A stretch of DNA of 64,000 nucleotides from Shewanella baltica. GTDB taxonomy: Bacteria; Pseudomonadota; Gammaproteobacteria; Enterobacterales; Shewanellaceae. The stretch covers positions 2,232,001 to 2,296,000 of the forward strand of contig NZ_UGYM01000002.1 in NCBI RefSeq assembly GCF_900456975.1, written 5' to 3'. The notes beneath the pieces were generated by a model. That model was not told the DNA's origin, did no database searches, and saw nothing but the letters and a program-made list of their open reading frames with translations. The translations under genes and the position numbers were made by a program. Below are positions 38,174 through 46,961 of the stretch, one piece after another; positions within the stretch are counted from its first letter, which is position 1, and every line of letters starts with the position of its first letter.

Positions 38174-39904
38174 TTAGCCATTGTGCTTTTGTCGGTATGC
38201 GTCCGCCCCTTGTCCCAGATACAATTTCAATAATCGCTCCGGAGCCTTAGGTAAATCCACGCTTAATAATAATCCCGGTGTATCGGCAAAATTAGGGTCA
38301 ATACCGACGCAATAGAACCGAGCTCCGAGTTGGTGGTATTGCTTTACCAGTACAGGCAAACCTTTGCCATCGGGTTCAATTTGCTTAACTAATAATTCCA
38401 ACACTTCAATATCGTTAGGATGATTAGCCAAGTAATGCTGAATATCAGCAGGAACCTTTAGATCGAATGGTTTTTTAGCCTTTACCTGTGGCGATGATGT
38501 CACCAGAAATTGTTCAATTAATATTACGCTCAAAGGGGTGTATTGCTTACTCAATGACACAGTGCCGTATAAGGTTCGGTAGCGAGGGAATTTACATACA
38601 AAAGCACCAATCCCTTTGAATAGTAAAAGTAACCCATGAAAGCTCCGTTGATGACTAGCGATCACAAATGAACGGCCCATTTCAAGACATGGTTGAACTT
38701 GATTGATAAATTCGCCGCTGAAGTCGAACATACGACTTAAATACAATGGTGCAATATCACCCCGTGCCATTAAGTTATCGGTTTGGCCCATACGATAAGC
38801 CCCGATGATCGCCTTGGTTTGACTGTCATACACAAATAGATGTGTGTAAGTGTCATCGAACGCATCACCATCTTGAGGTAGACCACTGCCTTCATCAAAT
38901 AACCTAAAATTCTCTTCACGCAGGCGCCTAATCTCTTCGATAACTAATGGGCATTGTGCTCTTGATGCGTAATAGACCTCAAAATGCTTATACCGGAGCA
39001 GGTATTGCTCATGTGGTAATTGGCTTATCTCAGCCTGCAAATTTTCAGCTAATTGAGGAGATGCCAAGGGTAGTAGCACTGGAGTTTGATAAGTTGACCA
39101 TTGGTATTGATACTCTGGGGCCTGCAAATATGTCAGTAAACGGGCAATGTCAGTTGTCATTTGGACTTTCTCTAAAAAAGGGGGAAATGAAATGGGTTGA
39201 CCTAAGGTGATCTCAACGATTCGGCCTTTGCTTTTGAGCATTTCTTTGATTAGCAGTAGCATTCTGAAACGAAAGTAAATTTTCCCCATTAAATAGAACA
39301 AATTGCTATTTTGCCCCGAGATAAAGCACGGGATTATCGGGGCTTTCGTATTGGCGGCAAGCGACCCCACCATACGATTCCATTGATGATCAGTCACTTG
39401 ATCATCGCAATTGGGATAGCTAACTCGGCCAGCAGGAAAGAGTACTAAGAGCCCCCCTTTGTCCAAATGCGCCTTACAAGTCCTTAATGACTGGGCATTG
39501 CCCTTTGCTCCTGATGCTAGGGGATTAGTAAATATAAAAAAATCAGCTAATTCAGGAATAATTTTCAATGCTTGATTAGCAAGTATTTTGACATCGTTCC
39601 TGCTTGAAGATAATAAGGAAGCGATAATAACGCCTTCAATGCCACCATAAGGATGATTAGCAACGACAATCGCAGCACCACTTTGTGGAATACGCATAGG
39701 TAGATCTAACGGTGACTTAATCTCCAACTCAAAAACTTCCACGAAACGAGCTGCGAAGGCTTCTTTTGTTAATCCCTTTAATGCGGAATTCTCATACAGG
39801 CGATTTAGTTGGCTAATACCTAAAAGATGATCGAGTCCAGTTATGCATAACTTAGTCAACAAAGTGCTTTTGGGAAAAAGATTATTAAGACTCAGCTGCG
39901 GCAT
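38174..39904 (-). CDS. olsF: Bifunctional acyltransferase, probable ornithine-lipid synthase (OlsF-like)
   Basis: Two acyltransferase domains in 576 residues. The N-terminal PlsC-type domain shows VVANHPYGGIEGVIIAS (about residues 82-98) and LVLFPAGRVSY (about 153-163). The C-terminal OlsB/hemolysin-type GNAT domain begins with YEVYYASRAQ-like sequence near residue 305, then FDDTYTHLFVYD, and CLEMGRSFV later. This order matches OlsF, whose C-terminal domain N-acylates ornithine and whose N-terminal domain adds the second acyl chain. OlsF makes phosphorus-free membrane lipids. It follows a GGDEF/EAL gene by 47 bases. A plain hemolysin-like acyltransferase of other specificity is the alternative. 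Confidence 0.72.
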   Translation of the reverse strand: MPQLSLNNLFPKSTLLTKLCITGLDHLLGISQLNRLYENSALKGLTKEAFAARFVEVFELEIKSPLDLPMRIPQSGAAIVVANHPYGGIEGVIIASLLSSSRNDVKILANQALKIIPELADFFIFTNPLASGAKGNAQSLRTCKAHLDKGGLLVLFPAGRVSYPNCDDQVTDHQWNRMVGSLAANTKAPIIPCFISGQNSNLFYLMGKIYFRFRMLLLIKEMLKSKGRIVEITLGQPISFPPFLEKVQMTTDIARLLTYLQAPEYQYQWSTYQTPVLLPLASPQLAENLQAEISQLPHEQYLLRYKHFEVYYASRAQCPLVIEEIRRLREENFRLFDEGSGLPQDGDAFDDTYTHLFVYDSQTKAIIGAYRMGQTDNLMARGDIAPLYLSRMFDFSGEFINQVQPCLEMGRSFVIASHQRSFHGLLLLFKGIGAFVCKFPRYRTLYGTVSLSKQYTPLSVILIEQFLVTSSPQVKAKKPFDLKVPADIQHYLANHPNDIEVLELLVKQIEPDGKGLPVLVKQYHQLGARFYCVGIDPNFADTPGLLLSVDLPKAPERLLKLYLGQGADAYRQKHNG

Positions 39905-39951
39905 ACATCATATATCCTGTTGTAAAATTTACACATCATTCAGGTAAAGCT

Positions 39952-42234
39952 TCATATTTTAGTGGCGGACAGAGTATTCACTTTTTGGTGTAAAAATACT
40001 AAAAAATCAGCGGACTGAAGTGGCTTACTGTAGTGGTAACCTTGAATAACATCACATTGATACTGATTTAATATCTCGAGCTGCTCACTATATTCGACTC
40101 CCTCGGCAATAATTTCTAATGATAAGTTCTTCGCAAGCTGACAGATGCTCAATACTATCGATTGTGCAGAGAGATCTACATGAAGATGCTTGATAAATGA
40201 TTGATCTATCTTTAATTTGTCCACAGGAAATTGCCGTAAGTAAGCCAAGGACGAGTAACCCGTGCCAAAGTCATCAATGGCAAGTGATACGCCAATCTTC
40301 TTCAATTCATTTAGCACCTGGTGGCTAGTAATGTGATTGCCCATCATCATACCTTCGGTAATTTCAAGCTCTAATGTATGGGGCGGGATATGGTAATACG
40401 CTAACAGTTCAGCAACTTGCGTGACAAAGCCCGGTTGGATAAATTGCCTTGGAGAAATATTGACAGCCAAACAAAATGAACTATGCCCCATTGCTTGCCA
40501 TGCAGCTAAGTTTTTACAGGCTTGCTCTAAAATCCACTTTCCCAACGGCAAGATAAAACCACTCTGCTCAGCTAAGGGAATAAACTCAGCGGGCGATATG
40601 ACTCCCATATCAGAGTGCCAACGGATCAAACATTCAGCGCCAATAAGTTGCTCAGTTTTCAAGTGCATTTGAGGTTGAAATACTAGCTCAAACTCATCAC
40701 TACCAATCGCATTAACTAAACGTTTGTTTAAATCCTGCTTACGTTTGTGTAATGAGCCAAGCTGATGGTCAAAATAATTCACAGTAGGCAGTTGCTGATT
40801 ATTATCGATAGCAATTTGAGCGTGTAGCAGTAAGTCATTTGCATTTTTACTACATCGAGGATACTCAGTAACCCCAAATTGCATTGAAATCAGCATTTCG
40901 CCAAGAGGGGTATTAATCGTCTTATCAAAGTGATTTTCTATATTGGATAAGAAATTTTTTAGGCTTTCAGAGCTATTTACATCTTCGATTAACATGATAA
41001 AGCTCGCATCGGCAATATGAAATAACTCAGCCTTACCATTAAGAGATTTTTTTGTTTCAGCAAATAATATCCCAAGCTGATAAGCAACGCTGCAAATGAC
41101 GTCGGTGGCACCAGAAAGGCCAAAATCTCCGACCAATTTTGAGTAGTGAGCCACTTCAACAAGGACTAAACTGAATGATACTTGTGCTTCAAAGAGAATA
41201 TCGACACTCAAAAAAAAACTTGCTCTATTTTTTAAGCCTGATAAATCATGATGATATGCTTTGTAATGAAGATTTTTTTCAGCTACCTTTTGTTCCGTAA
41301 TATCCTGCATGTGGATATCAAAAGTATGTTGATCTTTCAGCCAGTGTATTTCATAAGTTAGAAATGCATTATTCACATGATGTTGAAAAGTTTGTACTGG
41401 CGGGACATTGTTCTTTGTCGCTTCAAGCTGTAATTTAATTTCACTGGCAAGTAGTGCCAGTGGTGTCTCGGGCAATTTTAACGTCCGAAGTAGGATGATC
41501 GTAGCCGGATTATGGTAAAGCACTTCTAACGCACTGTTTAATGTCAGTACTGGGTTAGGATTTCGCTGTGGAAACATAGCCAAACGTTCATTAGAAATGC
41601 TTAATTCAATATAATTTCTAATGTAACGGCCCAATACAATCGAAATTCCAAAGAGCCCCACACTGAAAATAATTACACTCCATGCCGTAGTGGAGAGCTG
41701 TTGTTTTGTAGCACTGTAGCCTTCCGCTACATGATGGTTCACATTAAACATCAGCATATTAAGCTGAGGGTCCATCAAGCGCCTTTGATCTGTGACCTTT
41801 TCAAGTTGCTCCCGAGCCAAATCCCAATCAATATTGCCACTAGACATGTTTAGATGAAATGCTTGGCTAAATAGCTGAATTACTTTCAATTCATTCATTA
41901 AATCGATCTGAATACTAAGATCAGTATTAACATTTCTAAGTAATTCAATTTTTTGATATAAAATCTGATTACGCGAGAGAAAATTATTGATGTAAAGCTC
42001 TGGTTTAATGGTGGCGTAGTATTCGTAGAGTATGCGTTCTTGCTCACTCAAATCCAGAGCGATGTCTCGAGCAAGACTTAAGCTTGGCAACTGCTTCTCA
42101 ACTAAAGTTGTTGCCGTTTGTTTGACATTCTCCATTCCACTATAGACAAACCATGCCAAACCAAGACCTATCATCGCTACAAGTCCGTAGAGGAAAAATG
42201 ACAGGAATTGAAGCCGTTTAACTCGATTAGCCAT
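39952..42234 (-). CDS. Membrane GGDEF/EAL protein, probable c-di-GMP phosphodiesterase
   Basis: About 760 residues: a membrane helix (FLSFFLYGLVAMIGLGLAWF), a periplasmic helical sensor of about 130 residues, a second helix (WSVIIFSVGLFGISIVLG), a PAS-like segment, then GGDEF and EAL domains. The GGDEF site is degenerate (FHIADASFIML where RxGGDEF is expected), so no cyclase activity is expected. The EAL side keeps ECLIRWH (Glu retained), AVNISPRQF, LEITEG, IDDFGTGYSSLAYL, LKIDQSF and AEGVEYSEQ, so phosphodiesterase activity is plausible. ATG 42234 is chosen because the longer frame adds an extra hydrophobic stretch. Confidence 0.88.
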   Translation of the reverse strand: MANRVKRLQFLSFFLYGLVAMIGLGLAWFVYSGMENVKQTATTLVEKQLPSLSLARDIALDLSEQERILYEYYATIKPELYINNFLSRNQILYQKIELLRNVNTDLSIQIDLMNELKVIQLFSQAFHLNMSSGNIDWDLAREQLEKVTDQRRLMDPQLNMLMFNVNHHVAEGYSATKQQLSTTAWSVIIFSVGLFGISIVLGRYIRNYIELSISNERLAMFPQRNPNPVLTLNSALEVLYHNPATIILLRTLKLPETPLALLASEIKLQLEATKNNVPPVQTFQHHVNNAFLTYEIHWLKDQHTFDIHMQDITEQKVAEKNLHYKAYHHDLSGLKNRASFFLSVDILFEAQVSFSLVLVEVAHYSKLVGDFGLSGATDVICSVAYQLGILFAETKKSLNGKAELFHIADASFIMLIEDVNSSESLKNFLSNIENHFDKTINTPLGEMLISMQFGVTEYPRCSKNANDLLLHAQIAIDNNQQLPTVNYFDHQLGSLHKRKQDLNKRLVNAIGSDEFELVFQPQMHLKTEQLIGAECLIRWHSDMGVISPAEFIPLAEQSGFILPLGKWILEQACKNLAAWQAMGHSSFCLAVNISPRQFIQPGFVTQVAELLAYYHIPPHTLELEITEGMMMGNHITSHQVLNELKKIGVSLAIDDFGTGYSSLAYLRQFPVDKLKIDQSFIKHLHVDLSAQSIVLSICQLAKNLSLEIIAEGVEYSEQLEILNQYQCDVIQGYHYSKPLQSADFLVFLHQKVNTLSATKI

Positions 42235-42399
42235 ATTAAAATCCATGTAAAAATTAGTGGCAGCAATCACGATGGAAAGTGTAGCGAATACCAGTAGCAA
42301 TCTTGCCCATAGTCACATTAAATGACTAATATGGGACTGGCTCTAATAAATCAAAACATACAACTAACTTAACGTAATTCAATAACGTGGAAATCCGCC

Positions 42400-42840
42400 A
42401 TGCCGTCGATAGAAAAAACGCTTTTGCAACAGCTTCAAACTAATCTACTTGCAATAATCAGTCTCATCGTCGCTCTGAGTAGTCTTAGCTACAACACTTG
42501 GCGTAATGAACAAACCGAAGCAAATCGAAATCAAAGAACCGCTGCTTTTGAGATGATCCACAAACTCAACGAATTACAAGAGATAACATTCTATTTGCAT
42601 TACGATAAAGACATCAATAATAAAGGAAATCCTCGAAGAGGTTGGATTACACTTCTAACAATCAAAGATTTAGCTCAGATCATGCAAGATCCCATTCCCG
42701 AACAAGCCAAAAATCTTGGTTTCGCTTGGCAAGAAAGCTGGGAATCTCTCGAGAACGACAAATTAAGCTTAGACCGTGTAACTAACGAAATTGACTTACT
42801 CCGCCACACCTCACTAAACGTCTTAGCTACGCTAAAGTAG
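42400..42840 (+). CDS. Membrane-anchored helical protein, function unknown
   Basis: 146 residues with one N-terminal membrane helix (NLLAIISLIVALSSLSY) and a soluble helical part rich in Asn, Glu and Lys. The pattern of a helix followed by YNTWRNEQTEANRNQRTAAF is seen in several uncharacterised proteobacterial proteins. No catalytic motif is visible. It is divergent from the GGDEF/EAL gene and convergent with the small gene at 42858. Confidence 0.7.
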   Translation: MPSIEKTLLQQLQTNLLAIISLIVALSSLSYNTWRNEQTEANRNQRTAAFEMIHKLNELQEITFYLHYDKDINNKGNPRRGWITLLTIKDLAQIMQDPIPEQAKNLGFAWQESWESLENDKLSLDRVTNEIDLLRHTSLNVLATLK

Positions 42841-42857
42841 AGCCATCCCTTCGGATA

Positions 42858-43103
42858 TTAAGCTACAAAATAGCGGTTTAAAAAGCGAGTCAGTATCTTC
42901 CATAAGGGAATATCTTTTTTAATATTTTTTTTAACATCGCGATTAAGCCCAAGACGTTGCTCACGAATAGTTCGACGCTCATCAGCACGATTTGCTACCT
43001 CAGCAAATGAATGCCGTTGCTCAAGTGTCATGCTTGCCATAAAGCTGCGAAAAGGGATCTTTGGTGGCATAGCCGCCGAATTGGTCTTTGGTGTACTACA
43101 CAT
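42858..43103 (-). CDS. Small basic hypothetical protein
   Basis: An 81-residue Arg/Lys-rich protein (ADERRTIREQRLGLN, ending TRFLNRYFVA). The start is backed by AGGAG eight bases upstream on the minus strand. No family recognised. Confidence 0.55.
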   Translation of the reverse strand: MCSTPKTNSAAMPPKIPFRSFMASMTLEQRHSFAEVANRADERRTIREQRLGLNRDVKKNIKKDIPLWKILTRFLNRYFVA

Positions 43104-43444
43104 AATTTTTCACTCCTAGTCGTGAACTCTTTAGTTAGTTATTAAGACCTCTCTCAAAAGGAAAACCTTTCACATTAATAACACACTTATTGATAATATG
43201 AGGTTAAACCTCATCTAAAATGTTGAAATAAAAGCTAATACTTTCTATTGAATTCTTCGAAAAAAAATAATCATGATGACGATAGCACTATACTCATTGA
43301 ATCTATTCAAAGAATTGATATTGAACAGTCGTTCAGTTGCCTATAGAATCATAGCACAAAGTTTATAAAACACTATAAACTCAATAAGTAAGTGCACTAG
43401 CAGCGCTCATATCACAGCGAGCGAACTATTCAGCGGAATTTGAT
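43104..43444. other. AT-rich intergenic region, no gene seen
   Basis: 341 bases between divergent genes, with long A/T runs near 43240-43340. It presumably carries the promoters of both neighbours. No convincing sigma-70 pair or autoregulated ECF box could be fixed by eye. Confidence 0.5.
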
Positions 43445-43954
43445 ATGCAAAATGATCACCTCAAACTGCGCACTATCCGTTATCAAAAATTGGTCACCTT
43501 ATACCATGCAGATCTGTTTCGCTTTGCTTATTGGTTGAGTAAAGACAAAAATGCAGCAGAAGAGATCATCCAAGAATCCTATTTGAGGGCTTGGAAATAT
43601 CTCGATAAGCAACTTGACAAAAATGCAGAAAAATCATGGTTGCTTACTATCGTTAGAAGAGAAAATGCACGTTACTTCAGTAGGAAAACATTAGATATTG
43701 ACGATGTAGAGCAGAATGACTTAGTTGATACAAGTTCTCACTCAGTAGAGCAAAATGCAGAATATGAAAATATCAGGAACCAAATCGCACTTCTCGCGCC
43801 AGAGTACAGGGAGCCTTTAATCATGCAAGTATTATTAGGGTTTAGTAGTGACGAAATTGCTGTTCAACTGATGTTAACAACCAATACCGTAAACACACGA
43901 TTATTTCGAGCTCGGGAGCAACTCAAACGCTGCCTTATTAATACAGTAAACTAA
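43445..43954 (+). CDS. ECF-type RNA polymerase sigma factor
   Basis: 169 residues. Region 2 reads YHADLFRFAYWLSKDKNAAEEIIQ, with the core-binding EIIQESYLRAWKYL. Region 4 reads LLAPEYREPLIMQVLLGFSS with helix-turn-helix DEIAVQLMLTTNTVNTRLFRA. ECF factors usually sit next to an anti-sigma gene; here none follows, and nearly 900 bases to the next gene have no substantial reading frame. It may therefore be constitutively active, silent or controlled elsewhere. Confidence 0.93.
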   Translation: MQNDHLKLRTIRYQKLVTLYHADLFRFAYWLSKDKNAAEEIIQESYLRAWKYLDKQLDKNAEKSWLLTIVRRENARYFSRKTLDIDDVEQNDLVDTSSHSVEQNAEYENIRNQIALLAPEYREPLIMQVLLGFSSDEIAVQLMLTTNTVNTRLFRAREQLKRCLINTVN

Positions 43955-44294
43955 ATATCGCTACAGCTTTAAAACTCACTATTTTGTGAGTAATTAGCGC
44001 ATAAAAAAGTTAAATTGATAATAAGAAAAATTTTAATATAATACATCTTCAATGTTAGATTCCCAGCGTTTGCTTTCCAAAGAGCAGAGGAAAGACCACA
44101 GCATCATATTCTTAACAACTCCCATATATGACTGTGTACTGGTCAACCAAACAATGTAAACCTTGGTAAATGTGTCAAATAAAAGTGATAAGGCAAGCAG
44201 CCTTATCTACAGTAATATTACATATAGTGCGTTTCACGTAGCTAAGCCTTCGTATTAAAAAGCATATAAAATATCGATTCTGCTGCCGGTTCGT

Positions 44295-44348
44295 GATTTT
44301 TTCGGTGGGTAATCACCGCGTTCTTTGCGGTGTTATCCACAAAAAATC
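44295..44348. repeat. Long imperfect hairpin
   Basis: GATTTTTTCGGTGGGTAATC continues to ACCGC, then a 7-base loop, then GCGGTGTTATCCAC and AAAAAATC. The arms pair over about 22 bases with a few bulges. Function unknown. Confidence 0.8.
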
Positions 44349-44539
44349 AGGGTTCGGTGGCGAGTGGCTTTTCGCTTGAAATGGTAATGAGTGATGGAAA
44401 ACCGGTAAATAATTTCTGACAGCCGCTTTTGTTGCATAAATCTGGTCAATACCCACAGATTATTGACCACTTGTTGCAGAATACTTGGTAATCTCATGGC
44501 AACTGTCTAGATCCACGGTGAACAACTCCTAGACAGCCA

Positions 44540-44555
44540 GCCCCCGCAAGGGGGC
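44540..44555. terminator. GC-rich stem with GCAA loop
   Basis: GCCCCC-GCAA-GGGGGC, followed only by GTTCCATCTTTA. It is stable as RNA but lacks a proper T-run, so terminator function is uncertain. Confidence 0.4.
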
Positions 44556-44795
44556 GTTCCATCTTTATAAACGCCAAGAGACGCAAATGACTATTAAGTG
44601 TAGCAGCTTGCACACATAATCCCTTCGGCGCGATTACATCCGCCAAACTGGGCTCACATTAATTGATAATAAGCGGTGCCGCCGACTCACATTAATTGCC
44701 AATGGGCGCAGATTAACTAACAACGGGCTTGCATTCATCTTGGCTGCTTTAGAATCTAAACAGAATCCATAATATTGTAGTTTTCAGCTAACACA

Positions 44796-44822
44796 TGAAT
44801 CAGACTAGGCAAGTCAGATTCA
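44796..44822. repeat. Dispersed palindrome, copy 1
   Basis: TGAATCAGACTAGGCAAGTC followed by AGATTCA. It shares its first 20 bases with copy 5 at 49839. See findings for the family. Confidence 0.8.
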
Positions 44823-44837
44823 CCGCACGGGTAAGGT

Positions 44838-45408
44838 TTATAGCATTAATTCAAATGGTCTCAGCTTTGAAACAAAAACCGGTAACCTTTGCTTTTGTAA
44901 GCAATTTAAAAACTCTGATGCTGTCATCGGGGGATTCTTTAAGCTACGTCTTTGCTGTTGAGCAGCTTTGATACAAGTGCTTGGATCTAACTCAAACATA
45001 TCGCACAAAAACTCATCTGGATGGATAGCTGATAGTTCAAGTATATTGAGCTCTGATGCAGGAAAATCTTTAAGATTAAACGTTATGATGGCCTCTGCGT
45101 GCCCTTTTAAAGCCGCAGCAACCACATGCCTATCATTCATATCAGGAAGTGTTAATCCTTTAATTAACGGCTCATACCCTTCGATAAGGCAATCAGGTAC
45201 ATTTTGATTAATCAGTTGTTTCGTGTGTTCTAACATTACTTCTGCGATGCGTGGATTATTCAACAATACATTACGCATCCATTCATCATGAATCTGCTCA
45301 GTCCAGCGAGCCCTAAATAAGCCCGCATTGGCTAAAAACATCAAATAACTACGAAAGTGGTGCGGGATACATGACAAACGCATCAAAAACAACAGTATAC
45401 GAAGCCAT
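44838..45408 (-). pseudogene. PIN-domain toxin with a single-base frameshift
   Basis: The start ATG at 45408 overlaps the antitoxin stop (TAATG) and reads MASYTVVFDAFVMYPAPL, the expected N-terminus of this PIN family with the first catalytic Asp. The frame then stops within two codons. In the next frame the protein continues RSYLMFLANAGLFRARWTEQ... to the end at 44838, exactly where the family would continue. Removing one A from the AAA run at 45354-45356 (plus strand) restores one frame of about 189 residues. The toxin is therefore probably inactive, or this is a sequencing error. Confidence 0.85.
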
Positions 45409-45857
45409 TAGTAACCCATACCCAATTCCTGATCTAATCTGGAAAGCTCATCAAGTGTTGACAAACGCTGGATTTCCAGTTGCTGCTTATATTTTATCAC
45501 CGCAGAAAATGGCACTTTTCTTCGATTACCGACTCGAGTAAATGGTATTTCACGTGAATCTAATAACTTGATAAATGTTGGCCGTGACATATTCAAAAAG
45601 TCAGCACCTTGTTGCGTGGTCATTTCGGCATGGATGGGGGTGATATTAACAGAATTACCCTGTCCCAATTGCGTCAACACTTCAATCATCATTTTCAATA
45701 CACTAGAAGGTAAAGTGACATCATGCGATTGACCTTGCTTATCAATTACACTTATTTGTTGAGCCTCACCGTTACTTTCAATAACAGCAGATAACTCCTG
45801 GCTGCCCAACCGAGCCATTGCGATTTCTTCGGCGTTCGGCAAAGTAGTCATGTTCAT
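45408..45857 (-). CDS. Antitoxin with excisionase-type helix-turn-helix
   Basis: 149 residues. A C-terminal helix-turn-helix of the excisionase/MerR-like class reads MTTQQGADFLNMSRPTFIKL, followed by the wing IPFTRVGNRRKVPFSAV. The N-terminal half carries a small strand-rich part (SVIDKQGQSHDVTLP-like). The gene precedes the PIN toxin and is coupled by a TAATG overlap, which is the normal order for this pair. Upstream, AATATTCGAA/TTCGAAATATTCGC repeats near 45905-45945 may be its operator. Confidence 0.85.
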   Translation of the reverse strand: MNMTTLPNAEEIAMARLGSQELSAVIESNGEAQQISVIDKQGQSHDVTLPSSVLKMMIEVLTQLGQGNSVNITPIHAEMTTQQGADFLNMSRPTFIKLLDSREIPFTRVGNRRKVPFSAVIKYKQQLEIQRLSTLDELSRLDQELGMGY

Positions 45858-45902
45858 AATTCATCTCTCAAATATTGGAAAAATTTGTTTCAACCTACAT
45901 TA

Positions 45903-45947
45903 TCCGCAATATTCGAAAAAAATCAACATTCGAAATATTCGCAACTG
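45903..45947. promoter_or_regulatory. Candidate antitoxin operator
   Basis: GCAATATTCGAAAA and ATTCGAAATATTCGC lie about 20 bases apart, both containing TTCGAA/ATATTCG, just upstream of the antitoxin. This is the usual place for autoregulation of such modules. Confidence 0.4.
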
Positions 45948-45967
45948 CACAGGATAGCTACTACAGT

Positions 45968-45994
45968 TGAATCAATCTTGTGTAGAGTGATTCA
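45968..45994. repeat. Dispersed palindrome, copy 2
   Basis: TGAATCAATCTTGTGTAGAG followed by TGATTCA. It is upstream of the orphan serine recombinase gene. Confidence 0.8.
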
Positions 45995-46125
45995 CTGACT
46001 CACTTAGGGTATACCCCAAGAAAACTAGCTACATCCCATTGCCAATTGGTTCGCCATATATTGATTTTAAACCCTACTCGCACTAGCATCGTAAACCACA
46101 TCCTAAAAACACCAAATGAGGCATA

Positions 46126-46755
46126 ATGTTTATTCGGGCCTACCTGCGCGCATCAACAGATGAACAAGATGCCAATCGAGCCAGAAATGAGTTGGTTCAG
46201 TTTTCAGAAAGTAAAAATGTTCGCATAGCCAGTTTTTATACTGAGACGCAATCAGGGGCGAAAATTGAACGGCCTGAGCTTGGGCGCTTAATCATGGACT
46301 CTCACCCTGGCGATGTTTTACTCATAGAAAAAGTCGATAGATTGTCTCGCCTCCCCTTCGAGCAATGGAAGGTCCTAAAAAGTAAATTGGTAAACGCCAA
46401 TATTCATATTGTGGTCGTTGACCAGCCAATGACACATGGGATCTTAAGTGGCACAGAAGAACATACCATGATCGCAAAGGTACTGACTGAGTTCATGATT
46501 GATTTAGCCGCGGCCATGGCCAGAGATGATTACGAGACAAGAAGAAAGCGACAAGCACAAGGCATCGAAAAGGCCAAAACCTTAGGCAAATACCTTGGGC
46601 GTCAGCCTAACCATGGATTGAGGCAAAATATTCGGTTACTACTCGATGAAGGGAAAAGCTGGTCACAAGTGCAGAGTCTGCTTAAATGCAGTCGTTCTAC
46701 CATTGCCAAGGCAGCTAAATTGAATGAGCTAAAAACCGATGAATCAATTCTCTAA
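46126..46755 (+). CDS. Serine recombinase of the resolvase/invertase class
   Basis: A 209-residue small serine recombinase, distinct from the Tn3 resolvase at 29965. The catalytic Ser is in AYLRASTDEQDANRA, with LLIEKVDRLSRLPFEQW and the long helix FMIDLAAAMARDDYETRRKR following. The C-terminal helix-turn-helix is WSQVQSLLKCSRSTIAKAA. It has no transposase neighbour. Palindrome copies 2 and 3 lie on either side, and copy 4 just beyond, so they are candidate recombination or crossover sites. Confidence 0.93.
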   Translation: MFIRAYLRASTDEQDANRARNELVQFSESKNVRIASFYTETQSGAKIERPELGRLIMDSHPGDVLLIEKVDRLSRLPFEQWKVLKSKLVNANIHIVVVDQPMTHGILSGTEEHTMIAKVLTEFMIDLAAAMARDDYETRRKRQAQGIEKAKTLGKYLGRQPNHGLRQNIRLLLDEGKSWSQVQSLLKCSRSTIAKAAKLNELKTDESIL

Positions 46756-46767
46756 AGATTTGATTCA
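46740..46767. repeat. Dispersed palindrome, copy 3, overlapping the recombinase stop
   Basis: TGAATCAATTCTCTAAAGAT followed by TTGATTCA. The arms are the last codons of the recombinase and the bases just after its stop. Confidence 0.75.
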
Positions 46768-46784
46768 TTCTAAGGCAAAAAAAA

Positions 46785-46810
46785 GCCCCGTTGGAAGGAA
46801 GATACGGGGC
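46785..46810 (-). terminator. Terminator downstream of uspA
   Basis: GCCCCGT...ACGGGGC with eight A on the plus-strand left side, which is a T-run on the minus strand. It is oriented to end transcripts from the universal stress gene. Confidence 0.85.
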
Positions 46811-46836
46811 GAAATGGGTCTGTTTTGAGGTCAGCG

Positions 46837-46863
46837 TGAATCAGTCTGGTACAGAGTGATTCA
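46837..46863. repeat. Dispersed palindrome, copy 4
   Basis: TGAATCAGTCTGGTACAGAG followed by TGATTCA. It continues with CAGGCTCATTTTTAGACAAAG, which resembles the sequence after copy 6. Confidence 0.8.
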
Positions 46864-46961
46864 CAGGCTCATTTTTAGACAAAGCCAAGTTAAAGCTATG
46901 GCTCTAACTTGGCGCATTCAGATTTGAAAAAATAAGCTTAACTCGATACAGTCAACTTCGC

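Larger units (their letters stand above)
43955..44837. other. Gene-free region with hairpins and possible IS end relics
   Basis: No frame with coding character is seen. It holds a long hairpin at 44295-44348, a GC-rich stem at 44540-44555, a TTTTGTTGCATAAATCTGGT stretch near 44430 that recalls IS5/IS903-type ends, the direct repeat CTCACATTAATTG at 44653 and 44686, and a copy of the dispersed palindrome at 44796. The mix suggests scars of several past insertions. A perfect DnaA-box-like TTATCCACA lies in the hairpin. Confidence 0.5.

Noticed and set aside
44540..44555. CRISPR or integron attC site
   Set aside because: No regularly spaced direct repeats with unique spacers were found, no cas or integron integrase gene is present, and the stem lacks attC core sites.
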